From assembly GCF_004331265.1 (NCBI RefSeq), contig NZ_SJOO01000002.1, forward strand, positions 434,001 to 498,000: a stretch of 64,000 nt of DNA, in the 5' to 3' direction. Both the position numbers and the translations under genes were made by a program. Origin of the DNA: Enterobacter wuhouensis (GTDB lineage: Bacteria > Pseudomonadota > Gammaproteobacteria > Enterobacterales > Enterobacteriaceae). Positions 17,081 through 24,760 of this stretch are shown here, in pieces; positions within the stretch are counted from its first letter, which is position 1, and every line of letters starts with the position of its first letter. The notes below the pieces were generated by a model. The model saw only the letters and a program-made list of their open reading frames with translations. It was not told the origin of the DNA and ran no database searches.

Positions 17081-17126
17081 AGTAATCGATTACAAAAAGA
17101 GTTCAAATGAAAAGTAATCGATTACA
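17081..17126. promoter_or_regulatory. Two identical LacI-family operators (AGTAATCGATTACA)
   Basis: AGTAATCGATTACA occurs at 17081-17094 and again at 17113-17126, 32 bp apart (about three helical turns). The core GTAATCGATTAC is a perfect palindrome with a central CG, the hallmark of LacI/GalR sites. They lie directly upstream of the transporter gene and were not seen elsewhere in the window, so the local repressor at 12599-13570 is the expected ligand. Confidence 0.88.
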
Positions 17127-17206
17127 AAATAAAGATCCTGTGGATCAAAACGGAATTGGGAGGGAGGTCACGATAAAGGTTGAGCTGGAGGTGATTTGGG
17201 ATTTTG

Positions 17207-17238
17207 TAGGCCCGGTAAGCGTAGCGCCACCGGGCGTG
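17207..17238. repeat. REP-type element
   Basis: TAGGCCCGGTAAGCGTAGCG followed by CCACCGGGCGTGA is a typical enterobacterial REP (palindromic unit) variant, between the sugar operon and pheP. Confidence 0.8.
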
Positions 17239-17273
17239 AAGGCGGGTGCGGTCTGGTTTGGTGCGGCCTGGTG

Positions 17274-17307
17274 CCCTCACCCCGGCCCTCTCCCACGGGG
17301 AGAGGGA
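17274..17307. repeat. Intergenic palindrome of the CCCTCACCC / CTCTCCC family
   Basis: CCCTCACCCCGGCCCTCTCC followed by the complementary ACGGGGAGAGGGA, 11 bp from the pheP stop codon on the opposite side. It probably folds at the 3' end of pheP mRNA. Confidence 0.85.
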
Positions 17308-17317
17308 GAAAACCGTG

Positions 17318-18706
17318 CTACTTTTTGCGCGAGAGCTTAAACGCCACGAACAGGAACACCACCCACACCGGCAGCAGCATCGCGGAAAGACGCATCTCAT
17401 CCATGGTGCACATCAGCACCAGAATCAGCGCCAGGAAGGCGATGCAGATATAGTTCCCCGCCGGATAGAGCAGCGCTTTGAACTGCGTTTCGCGTCCCTT
17501 TCGGCGCATCGCCGCGCGGAAGCGCAGGTGCGCCAGGCAGATCATGATCCAGTTCAGCAGCAGCGTGGCGACAACCAGCGCCATCAGCAGGCCAAAGGCC
17601 TCTTTCGGCAGCAGGTAGTTAATCAGCACCACCAGCGAGGTTATGGCCCCGGAAAGCAGCAGCGAATTGACCGGCACGCCGCGACGGCTGACGCGGGTCA
17701 GGAACTTCGGCGCGTTCCCCTGCACGGAAAGGCCAAACAGCATGCGGCTGTTGGAGTAGACGCCGCTGTTATAGACCGAGAGCGACGCCACGAGAATGAC
17801 GAAGTTCAGCGCCGATGCGACCAGGTTGCTGTTCATGTCGTGGAAAATCATCACGAACGGGCTGCTGTCGGACTTCACTTCCACCCACGGATAGAGCGCC
17901 AGCAGGACCACCAGCGAACCGATGTAGAACAGCAGGATACGGTATACCACCTGGTTGACCGCTTTCGGGATGCTTTTGTGCGGGTCGCGCGCTTCGGCCG
18001 CGGTGATCCCTATCAGCTCTAATCCGCCGAAGGAGAACATGATCACCGCCAGGGAGAGGATCAGCCCTTTCCAGCCGGTCGCCAGGAAGCCGCCGTGCTG
18101 CCACAGGTTGTCGATGGTGGCGCGCTCGCCGCCGTTGCCGGAGAACAGCAGCCAGAGGCCAAAGCCGATCATGCCGATAATCGCCAGCACCTTGATCAGC
18201 GCAAACCAGAACTCGGTTTCGCCATACAGGCGCACGTTCACGAGGTTAACGGCGTTGATGATGATGAAGAAGGCCGCTGCCCAGATCCACGTAGGGACGT
18301 CCGGCAGCCAGTATTGCATGTAGATGCCTGCGGCGGTCAGCTCCGCCATCCCCACCAGCACGAACATCACCCAGTAGTTCCAGCCGGACAGGAAGCCTGC
18401 GAACGGGCCCCAGTATTTATAGGCAAAGTGCGCGAACGAGCCTGACACCGGCTCTTCAACGACCATCTCGCCGAGCTGGCGCATGATCAGGAAGGCGATA
18501 ATCCCCGCGATAGCGTAACCCAGCAGAACCGCCGGGCCAGCCATCTGAATGGCGGGGCCGATGCCGAGGAACAGCCCGGTACCAATGGCGCCGCCGAGGG
18601 CAATAAGCTGAATATGTCGATTTTGCAAACCACGTTGCAGCGTCGGATTCTGATCCGACGAGGCTTCAGCGCTACCGTTGGCTGAAGCGGATGACGCGTC
18701 TTTCAC
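17318..18706 (-). CDS. pheP: PheP, phenylalanine-specific permease
   Basis: A 462-residue APC-superfamily amino acid:H+ symporter with 12 TM helices. The N-terminal NRHIQLIALGGAIGTGLFLG is the amino-acid permease signature, and long stretches (EEPVSGSFAHFAYKYWGPF, GFLSGWNYWVMFVLVGMAEL) match E. coli PheP, which is 458 aa. The start is a GTG at 18706 with TAGGA upstream. It imports phenylalanine across the inner membrane. It stands alone, with ybdG on the far side of the sugar operon, preserving E. coli gene order. Confidence 0.96.
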   Translation of the reverse strand: MKDASSASANGSAEASSDQNPTLQRGLQNRHIQLIALGGAIGTGLFLGIGPAIQMAGPAVLLGYAIAGIIAFLIMRQLGEMVVEEPVSGSFAHFAYKYWGPFAGFLSGWNYWVMFVLVGMAELTAAGIYMQYWLPDVPTWIWAAAFFIIINAVNLVNVRLYGETEFWFALIKVLAIIGMIGFGLWLLFSGNGGERATIDNLWQHGGFLATGWKGLILSLAVIMFSFGGLELIGITAAEARDPHKSIPKAVNQVVYRILLFYIGSLVVLLALYPWVEVKSDSSPFVMIFHDMNSNLVASALNFVILVASLSVYNSGVYSNSRMLFGLSVQGNAPKFLTRVSRRGVPVNSLLLSGAITSLVVLINYLLPKEAFGLLMALVVATLLLNWIMICLAHLRFRAAMRRKGRETQFKALLYPAGNYICIAFLALILVLMCTMDEMRLSAMLLPVWVVFLFVAFKLSRKK

Positions 18707-18810
18707 GTCCTACCCCTGTCTCTTTTTTAGAAGGGGCACGTTTTAACACTTCATGCTGGTGGTAGCAAGGGATTGGGGCATCCCTGCCCCTGATAACGAG
18801 GGTGGAACGC

Positions 18811-20997
18811 TTAGAACTCGTAGCCAACCGAAACCTTAAAGGTGCGCGGTTCGCCCTGAGAAAGGTAGGTGCCGGTATCGTCAACCGCCGCCCAGTAGTT
18901 TTCATCGGTTACGTTTTCGATGCCCGCGCGAAGGGTCATCTGATTTTGGTTGTGGATCACGGCGAAGCGATAGCGCATGCCCAGATCCAGCGTGGTATAG
19001 CTGTCCAGCTTGTTGGTATTCGCCAGGTCAGCGTATTGCGATCCCGAGTGGTTCACGCGCGCCGTTGCGGTCAGGCCATCAATAGGCTTGATGTCGTATT
19101 CTGCGCCCAGCACAGCGTAGAAACTCGGCACGCCAATCGCCTTGTTCCCCTGATTCACGCCGTTGTTCGTTTTGGTCAGCTCCGCCTGCAGCCAGGTCGC
19201 GCCAGCGTTAAGACGCAAGCCCAGCATCGGCTCGCCGAAAACATTCAGCTCGACGCCACGGTTACGCTGCTCCGCATCCAGACCGTAGTGCTTGGTCTGA
19301 CTGTCGAGAATAGCGGAGGGCATTTTGATTTCGAACAGCGCCAGTGAACCGCCCACGCGGCCAAAATCTGCCTTCACGCCCACTTCGTTCTGTTTAGAGT
19401 GAACGATTCCGGTGCTCTGACCGTAGTTGGTGGCGGTGTTAGGCGCGGTTTTACCCGGCTGCAGCGCTTCGGTGTGGTTGGCGTAGAGTGAAACTTCATC
19501 CAGCACTTTGTAAACCACGCCGTAGGTTGGCATCCAGCGGCTGCCGTCAAAGGAGTCGCCTTTATTTTCCAGCCCGGTTTGTTTGTCATAACCGCGAATG
19601 ACCACCTTTTGGTGGCGCGCGCCTGCGGTAAACAGCAGTTTATCATCCAGCACGCCCAGGGTATCGCTCAACAGCCAGCCCTGAGTACGAGTGCGGCCGC
19701 TGGTCAGCGGATCGCTATATTTCCCGCCGAGGCCGTTGAAGTTGGTGCTGTCAGGCGCGTTGACGCCCGTATTATGGTAGATGTTGGTATACGGATTATC
19801 CGCCGCAGCCGACATTTTCCAGGCGATTTTTTCGTTTTTGGTCATCGCCGAGTAACCGACGTTGACCTTATGCGATACAAAGCCCGTATCAAAGTTACCG
19901 CGAATCCCCGCCATTCCGCTGACGGAGTCGCTAATACGATTTGTGTCCAGGCGCGTCGCCGTCGCCGTGCCGTCTTTTTTCCACAGCTTAGCACCGCTGT
20001 ATAAACCTTCTTCATGGGCGTGCTGCGCGCCAAGCCCGGTGTAGGCCGTCCAGCTGTCGGTAATATCGTATTCGCTGCGCCACATACCGAATTCGTTTTC
20101 GATATCGTTGTAAGCCCACTTCTGGGAATAGTTGCGATCGTTTTTTGGCGGCTCAGGAATGAAATCAACGGCGGAGATATTTACTCCGGTTTCACTCCCG
20201 TGGAATGATTTCTTCTGATAGCCCACGTCCAGAGAGGTGCGGAAGCTGTCACTTTTATAGTCAAGCCCGGTGGAGAGCAGCGTGGTGCGGCGGCGATCGT
20301 TAGCAACCGGCGCTTCGCCTTCGCGATGCACCAGATTCACGCGCGCGCCAAACTGGTCATTGTCACCAAAGCGGCGTCCCGCATCCAGCGTGGTGCCAAT
20401 CTGAGAATCGGACGTGTAGTCGACGCCCACCTTCGCCTGCGGCGTATCGCCGGCATGCTTAGGCTCAAGGTTGATCATCCCGCCAACGCCGGAGCTGGCC
20501 GCTCCGTTCATCAGGGCGTTGGCGCCTTTAAAGACCTCAATGCGATCGACCATCTGTGCATCCACCACCTGACGCGGCAGCACGCCGGACAGGCCGCCAA
20601 AGGTCATGTCGTCGCCGTCAAACTTCAGGCCGCGAATGCGGTAGGTTTCGGAGTTGTTGCCATAGCCCTGTACGTTCTGAACACCCGCGTCGTTCGCCAG
20701 AACGTCGGCAATGGTTCTCGCCTGCTGGTCTTCCACCAGCTTCGAGGTGTAGCTAATGATATTGAACGGGACGTCCATGGCGTTTTGCTGGCCGAGCATG
20801 CCCATGCGCCCGCCGTTCGCCACCTGTCCGTCGAGGAAGGCCGGAACGAGCTGGTCGCCGCCGGGTTTGAAATCGTCGGCAGGTGCGGCCTGGACAACAA
20901 GGGTGTCCTCTTTTTTAGTCTCCGCCGCAAAGGCGGAGTGCGTAACCGCGCCAACGGCGAGCGCCAGCAGCGTTTTGTGCATTGTGGTGTTGTTCAT
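18811..20997 (-). CDS. TonB-dependent siderophore receptor, partner of the YncE-like lipoprotein
   Basis: A 728-residue outer-membrane receptor. The signal peptide ends ...THSAFA|AETKK, a TonB-box-like EDTLVVQA follows, then the plug (VPFNIISYTSKLVEDQQARTIADVL; VDRIEVFKGANALMNGAASSGVGGMINL) and a long beta-barrel ending in the aromatic residue F (GYEF). It belongs to the siderophore receptor class, but the ligand is not readable. It is 53 bp downstream of the YncE-like gene, which resembles the yncD/yncE pairing of E. coli. A terminator-like hairpin between the two may set their ratio. A Fur-like site precedes the upstream gene. Confidence 0.88.
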   Translation of the reverse strand: MNNTTMHKTLLALAVGAVTHSAFAAETKKEDTLVVQAAPADDFKPGGDQLVPAFLDGQVANGGRMGMLGQQNAMDVPFNIISYTSKLVEDQQARTIADVLANDAGVQNVQGYGNNSETYRIRGLKFDGDDMTFGGLSGVLPRQVVDAQMVDRIEVFKGANALMNGAASSGVGGMINLEPKHAGDTPQAKVGVDYTSDSQIGTTLDAGRRFGDNDQFGARVNLVHREGEAPVANDRRRTTLLSTGLDYKSDSFRTSLDVGYQKKSFHGSETGVNISAVDFIPEPPKNDRNYSQKWAYNDIENEFGMWRSEYDITDSWTAYTGLGAQHAHEEGLYSGAKLWKKDGTATATRLDTNRISDSVSGMAGIRGNFDTGFVSHKVNVGYSAMTKNEKIAWKMSAAADNPYTNIYHNTGVNAPDSTNFNGLGGKYSDPLTSGRTRTQGWLLSDTLGVLDDKLLFTAGARHQKVVIRGYDKQTGLENKGDSFDGSRWMPTYGVVYKVLDEVSLYANHTEALQPGKTAPNTATNYGQSTGIVHSKQNEVGVKADFGRVGGSLALFEIKMPSAILDSQTKHYGLDAEQRNRGVELNVFGEPMLGLRLNAGATWLQAELTKTNNGVNQGNKAIGVPSFYAVLGAEYDIKPIDGLTATARVNHSGSQYADLANTNKLDSYTTLDLGMRYRFAVIHNQNQMTLRAGIENVTDENYWAAVDDTGTYLSQGEPRTFKVSVGYEF

Positions 20998-21021
20998 ACG
21001 TTACTCATGAAAAAAGCGCGC

Positions 21022-21043
21022 AAAAATGGCCCGTTGCCGGGCC
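21022..21043 (-). terminator. Terminator-like hairpin between the YncE-like gene and the receptor gene
   Basis: On the minus strand GGCCCG-GCAA-CGGGCC is followed by ATTTTTG. It lies within the 53-bp gap of an apparent operon, so it may act as an attenuator. Confidence 0.6.
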
Positions 21044-21050
21044 TGAGAAT

Positions 21051-22127
21051 TTAGTTAAGTGCGATGCGAACGACGCTGTCCGGCCCGTTAGTCGAGTGGT
21101 CTTTATTGAAAGCCTGCTTCACGGTGACGTAGAGCGTCTGGCCATCCGCCGACAGCAGCAGGCTGTTCGGATTCGGCGGCAGCTCCCAGGTTTGCTTCAC
21201 TGCATAGGAGGTAGCGTCCAGGCTCAGCAGTTTCCCGCTTTCGCGCTGGGTGATGTAAAGCTCGTTGCGTTTGGCGTTGAACTTCACCGCCAGCGAATCG
21301 CCCACATCCAGCTGTTTGATTACCTCCCCGGTATGGATATTCAGCACCAGCGTAGTTTTCGCCTTGGAGTTATCGGTGACGAACAGACGCCCGGTGGCGT
21401 TGTCTTCCGCCAGGTTCAGCAGCAGCGCAGGCTTGTCGCCCAGCGGCTTCCAGCGTTTTTCGATTTTGTTGCTGTGCGGGTTGATCACCAGGATCTCACC
21501 GCCGCCGTTCGCCGCATACAGACGATCGGTTTGCTCAGACCACAGCAGCCCGGTGACCCACTGGCCGGCATTCTTGATGGTTTTTTTCAGCTTCAGCGTC
21601 TCTGCGTCAACCACCCAAATCACGCCCGGATCGCCCACGCCGCCAACGTACAGCGTGCCTTCATGGAGCAAAATTTCACGCGCGCCAAACGGGAACCCCT
21701 CTTTGTTGCGCTCGGTGAACATCAGGCGTTTTTTGATTTTGCCGTCAGCCGTATTGATAGCGCTAATGCCGCCGTCCAGCGAGTTGGTGACGTAGAGCGT
21801 CTGCCCGTCCGGGGAGAGGGTCATCGCAAAGTTTTTCAGATCGGTATGGCTGCGGCCAATGGTTTTCAGCGTGGTGGGATCGAGCTTGTAGATCACCCCA
21901 CCCTGCACATCCTTGAAGCCTTCAGCGCTGGCAACGAACAGCGCGTCACCTTTCTGGTTCAGCACCATTTCGTACAGGCCGTCGGCGAGCTCGCGCTTGA
22001 GGACGCCGGTTTCTGCCGGAGCCGTTACGGTTTTCTGGACGTCAGGTGCGGGGGCGGCGTGCCGGGCAGCGCAGCCGGAAAGTGAAGCAGCGACGAGCAG
22101 CGCCAGCGCGGACAGTTTTTTGGTCAT
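21051..22127 (-). CDS. YncE-like beta-propeller lipoprotein
   Basis: A 358-residue protein with a lipoprotein signal: MTKKLSALALLVAASLSGC contains an LSGC lipobox, unlike E. coli YncE, which has an ordinary signal peptide. The body has repeated propeller strands (GGVIYKLDPTTLKTIGRSHTDLKN, LYVTNSLDGGISAINTADGKI, VIWVVDAETLKLKKTI, DGQTLYVTVKQ) typical of seven-bladed YVTN/YncE proteins. The start at 22127 is preceded by AAGGA 8 bp upstream; an ATG three codons earlier is too close to it. YncE is iron-regulated in E. coli and pairs with the YncD receptor. An accessory role in substrate uptake is inferred. Confidence 0.85.
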   Translation of the reverse strand: MTKKLSALALLVAASLSGCAARHAAPAPDVQKTVTAPAETGVLKRELADGLYEMVLNQKGDALFVASAEGFKDVQGGVIYKLDPTTLKTIGRSHTDLKNFAMTLSPDGQTLYVTNSLDGGISAINTADGKIKKRLMFTERNKEGFPFGAREILLHEGTLYVGGVGDPGVIWVVDAETLKLKKTIKNAGQWVTGLLWSEQTDRLYAANGGGEILVINPHSNKIEKRWKPLGDKPALLLNLAEDNATGRLFVTDNSKAKTTLVLNIHTGEVIKQLDVGDSLAVKFNAKRNELYITQRESGKLLSLDATSYAVKQTWELPPNPNSLLLSADGQTLYVTVKQAFNKDHSTNGPDSVVRIALN

Positions 22128-22309
22128 CAGGAACATCCTTTACCGTTTAAAGAGAGTCAGGCGGGGATCTGCGTCGCATGCGGCTGCGATTATGGTTGTG
22201 TTGGCAGGCTGTCAAGCCAGAGCAGGTTCCACCGTCATACCCAGTGTTCCGTGTGAGATCTGCTCACTGTTGATGCGGGAAATATCCGTCGGCGCCCGCA
22301 AACACTAAA

Positions 22310-22335
22310 GAGAATGAGAACTATACTCATTATCT
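22310..22335. promoter_or_regulatory. Fur-box-like site upstream of the YncE-like gene
   Basis: GAGAATGAG (22310-22318) and CTCATTATC (22327-22335) form near-perfect arms of a GATAATGA-type inverted repeat. The site is about 180 bp upstream of the YncE-like start, so the transcript would have a long leader. Fur is the likely ligand given the siderophore receptor downstream. Confidence 0.55.
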
Positions 22336-22406
22336 TTGTATGATCAAGTGTAAATATGCCTAAGGCATTAAATTAAAAGGAGTGCGATGAAAAGGGGTAT
22401 TCCCGC

Positions 22407-22871
22407 TCAGTCTTTGGTGCAGTAAAACGTGGGCGAATTACCAAAGCTAAAGAGGTAGCTGTGGCCGTTTACCGGCATAATTTGTATGCTGATGCCGCTG
22501 TCGCGATGGTGGAAGAAATCAGGAATATCATGGCGGAAAGGTTCGTCTTTTTTCGGCAGTTCATTCGTTTCGCTGGCGACCAGAATAACCCTGCCATCTT
22601 CATACCAGTAGTTAAAAGCGATTTTATTGCTGATGGTGACAGGCTGCTGGCCCGCCTCGGTATATTCCCCGGTGGTATCATAACTGCCGGTGCCATTATT
22701 AAAAGTAAAGGTCATAATGGAATCAACCCGCCAGTCATTGTCGACGATCGTTAAGTGACTTTCGCAGGTAAAATGATTTTTCTGGTCATTGAGATACCAG
22801 GCGTAAAGCAGTGGCGCAATAATCGCCAGGGTTATAACCAGCCAGCGCACAATCAGGCTATTCACTCTCAT
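22407..22871 (-). CDS. FidL-like membrane-anchored protein
   Basis: A 154-residue protein with a single N-terminal TM helix (SLIVRWLVITLAIIAPLLYAW, residues ~5-25) and a ~125-residue periplasmic domain with two cysteines (FTCESH near the start, FYCTKD near the end) that could form a disulfide. The layout and the segments SIMTFTFNNGTGSYDTTGEY and FHHRDSGISIQI recall the FidL family, which in Salmonella SPI-3 accompanies the regulator MarT. Here too it is directly downstream of a MarT-like gene, overlapping it by 14 bp. It may modulate that regulator from the periplasm. Family assignment is by pattern only. Confidence 0.65.
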   Translation of the reverse strand: MRVNSLIVRWLVITLAIIAPLLYAWYLNDQKNHFTCESHLTIVDNDWRVDSIMTFTFNNGTGSYDTTGEYTEAGQQPVTISNKIAFNYWYEDGRVILVASETNELPKKDEPFRHDIPDFFHHRDSGISIQIMPVNGHSYLFSFGNSPTFYCTKD

Positions 22872-23616
22872 GATATTGCTCCCGATAGACAATGGCATCA
22901 CATTGAGCGTCGTCATTGCTCAGTTTTTTATCGCATATCATCACCGAGGTGCCATTCTGAAAACGATTGAGCGTGATATAAGCCACGCCGCCCGAGCGGC
23001 ACTGAATGGGATAACGCCCGTCACGGGCAATAAACGCACTCCGGCTTCTCATTTCATCATGCCAGGATGAATACACTTCGCATCCCTTGATTTTACCCAC
23101 GTATTGATAATCATCAAAATTCGCGCGCTGCCCCTCAAGCTGGAAATATAACACCGAGCAAGAGACGATAAACAGCAGTCCAGCCAGTAAATAGGCGATG
23201 AGTGAATAAGACGAAGCGTGACGTTGAGAAGGTATTTCGGCTGGCACAGGAACAGCCGAATCGATAAAGTCCTGGAGGGTGCCCGTTTCAATTTGCGCAA
23301 TTGACTTAAAACCCTCTTTAGGCACCGTCTGTACAACATTTTCTGCCAGACCGGCGGTTTTTAACGCCTTACGGATTGAGGCGATGGTTTGATACAGCGC
23401 ATTGGTGGTCACGACCGCGCCCTGTTTTTCCCATACTGCAGCAAACAGATAGCGTTGCGTGAGTACCTCTCCGTTATGTTCAAGCAGTTGCAGCAAGCAC
23501 TCACTGACCGGGCCGTGCAGCAAGACCGCATGTTCCGGGTAGCCCGCAAGCGGGCCCAGCCGACGCTTATCTGGCTCAAACAACACGGAGCCATTAATCA
23601 GAAAGGCCGGCTTCAT
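22858..23616 (-). CDS. MarT/CadC/ToxR-like transmembrane winged-helix regulator
   Basis: A 252-residue protein: an N-terminal OmpR-type winged helix (residues ~1-105, with VLTQRYLFAAVWEKQGAVVTTNALYQTIASIRKAL and TVPKEGFKS), a TM helix at ~136-158 (SLIAYLLAGLLFIVSCSVLYF), and a ~90-residue periplasmic domain with four cysteines. This is the ToxR-family architecture in which the DNA-binding domain is tethered to the inner membrane. The start at 23616 gives MKPAFLING. It overlaps the FidL-like gene, the marT-fidL arrangement of Salmonella. Target genes are not known; fimbrial or adhesin genes are typical for the family. Confidence 0.78.
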   Translation of the reverse strand: MKPAFLINGSVLFEPDKRRLGPLAGYPEHAVLLHGPVSECLLQLLEHNGEVLTQRYLFAAVWEKQGAVVTTNALYQTIASIRKALKTAGLAENVVQTVPKEGFKSIAQIETGTLQDFIDSAVPVPAEIPSQRHASSYSLIAYLLAGLLFIVSCSVLYFQLEGQRANFDDYQYVGKIKGCEVYSSWHDEMRSRSAFIARDGRYPIQCRSGGVAYITLNRFQNGTSVMICDKKLSNDDAQCDAIVYREQYHESE

Positions 23617-24188
23617 GGGGCACCTGCCGGTAAGGTACAAGGGTGAAATATATTCATCGTTGTTATATTACCGCGTCCGTATTCAGTTTCTGATTCAGGA
23701 TTTTATTTTTATTTATCAACGCATTGACTTTTAAACAATGCGCTATCCTGCATTTTTAGTCCGCTCTGCGCCTCTATACGATCAGTATAAATCATTTAAC
23801 TTCATTCCACTTTGTTGCTCAGACCTCGTAACGTGAGTGACATCGCAAAGGATTAACCTGACGTGCAAAAGCCAGCCCGCCAGGACAGGCAGATATGCTG
23901 ATAGTTTTTAAAATTTTGCACTTTTATATTGAGGCATCGATCGCGTATTTAATTTTAAAACAAATGAAAGATAATCTGCGTTTGGGTAGTTTTTTGCGCT
24001 AAAAATACAGCTTACATCGACAAATACGCCATGAGCGCATGTTACATAGCCAGTTTCTCATAGCGCATAAGGATGCGTATTGGAAAGCATTGATAGCGGC
24101 AATATAATCCTCCACACAAAAGGTATGGATTATCTCAACGCTTATATGCAGGGTTGCTCCCTGGTTTAATTGAATATAGGTATAAGAC
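23617..24188. other. AT-rich 572-bp divergent intergenic region, no gene recognised
   Basis: This stretch separates the MarT-like gene (minus) from a winged-helix regulator (plus). It is markedly richer in A and T than its surroundings and has only short open frames without ribosome-binding sites. It probably holds both promoters and possibly H-NS-silenced control sequence. No clear inverted repeat, tRNA or small RNA was recognised. Confidence 0.5.
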
Positions 24189-24629
24189 ATGAGTTATCGT
24201 CTATATGGATTCATGATTGGTGATGAAATTCATTTCGACATTTCTAATCGCAGGCTGTACCGACTCTCCGGGAGCCATACTGAAAAAAGCATTGCCTTTG
24301 CATCCATTTATTTTAACGAAACAATGCTGCGGCTTTTCCTTTATTTGTTGATGAATGGCAGAACGAAGCCCGTTTCAAAAGAGGAACTGTTTGAAGAGAT
24401 ATGGGAGGCTCACGACCTGAGCCCCTCAACCCAACGATTATGGCAGGTCCTGCACAATCTAAACAATAAACTCAGCCTGCTTGGACTGCCCGATGATTTC
24501 ATCCGCAATATTAGAGGGCGCGGTTACATTATTAATTATCCGGACGTCATCCCGGTATATTACAGGATGAGCGAACTCCCGGCTCATTCCGTTAAAAAAG
24601 AGGAGAAGACAGATAGCCTGAGTGAGTGA
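24189..24629 (+). CDS. Soluble winged-helix (Trans_reg_C) transcriptional regulator
   Basis: A 146-residue protein with an OmpR/ToxR-type C-terminal winged helix: FDISNRRLYRLSG, LRLFLYLLMNGRTKPVSKEELFEEIWEAHDLSPSTQRLWQVLHNLNNKLSLLG and IRNIRGRGYIINYPD are the classic strand, recognition-helix and wing segments. It has neither a receiver domain nor a TM helix, so it differs from both OmpR and CadC types. GC content is lower than its neighbours. It is divergent from the MarT-like/FidL-like pair and 132 bp upstream of a chemoreceptor gene, from which a terminator separates it. Its regulon is unknown. Confidence 0.78.
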   Translation: MSYRLYGFMIGDEIHFDISNRRLYRLSGSHTEKSIAFASIYFNETMLRLFLYLLMNGRTKPVSKEELFEEIWEAHDLSPSTQRLWQVLHNLNNKLSLLGLPDDFIRNIRGRGYIINYPDVIPVYYRMSELPAHSVKKEEKTDSLSE

Positions 24630-24645
24630 TGTCAACCCAGGTTTT

Positions 24646-24680
24646 GCCCTGAGCACGTCCGTGCGAGGGGCTTTTTTTTA
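24646..24680 (+). terminator. Rho-independent terminator after the winged-helix gene
   Basis: GCCCTGAGCACG-TC-CGTGCGAGGGGC is followed by eight T residues, a strong hairpin plus U-tract 17 bp after the stop codon. Confidence 0.85.
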
Positions 24681-24730
24681 TCTCATTTTCAACGCGTTTT
24701 ATTACTCCGTTAGTGACGATAGCACTGTTT

Positions 24731-24746
24731 CTCGGCGATCGCCGAG
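24731..24746. promoter_or_regulatory. Perfect 16-bp palindrome just upstream of the chemoreceptor start
   Basis: CTCGGCGATCGCCGAG is fully self-complementary and ends 14 bp before the ATG at 24761. It could be a regulator site or a 5'-leader hairpin next to the ribosome-binding site. Confidence 0.5.
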
Positions 24747-24760
24747 ACTGGAAAAAACCT

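Noticed and set aside
22252..22267. TGTGA...TCAC resembling a CRP site upstream of the YncE-like gene
   Set aside because: The spacer is 7 bp rather than the required 6 and the second half is incomplete.
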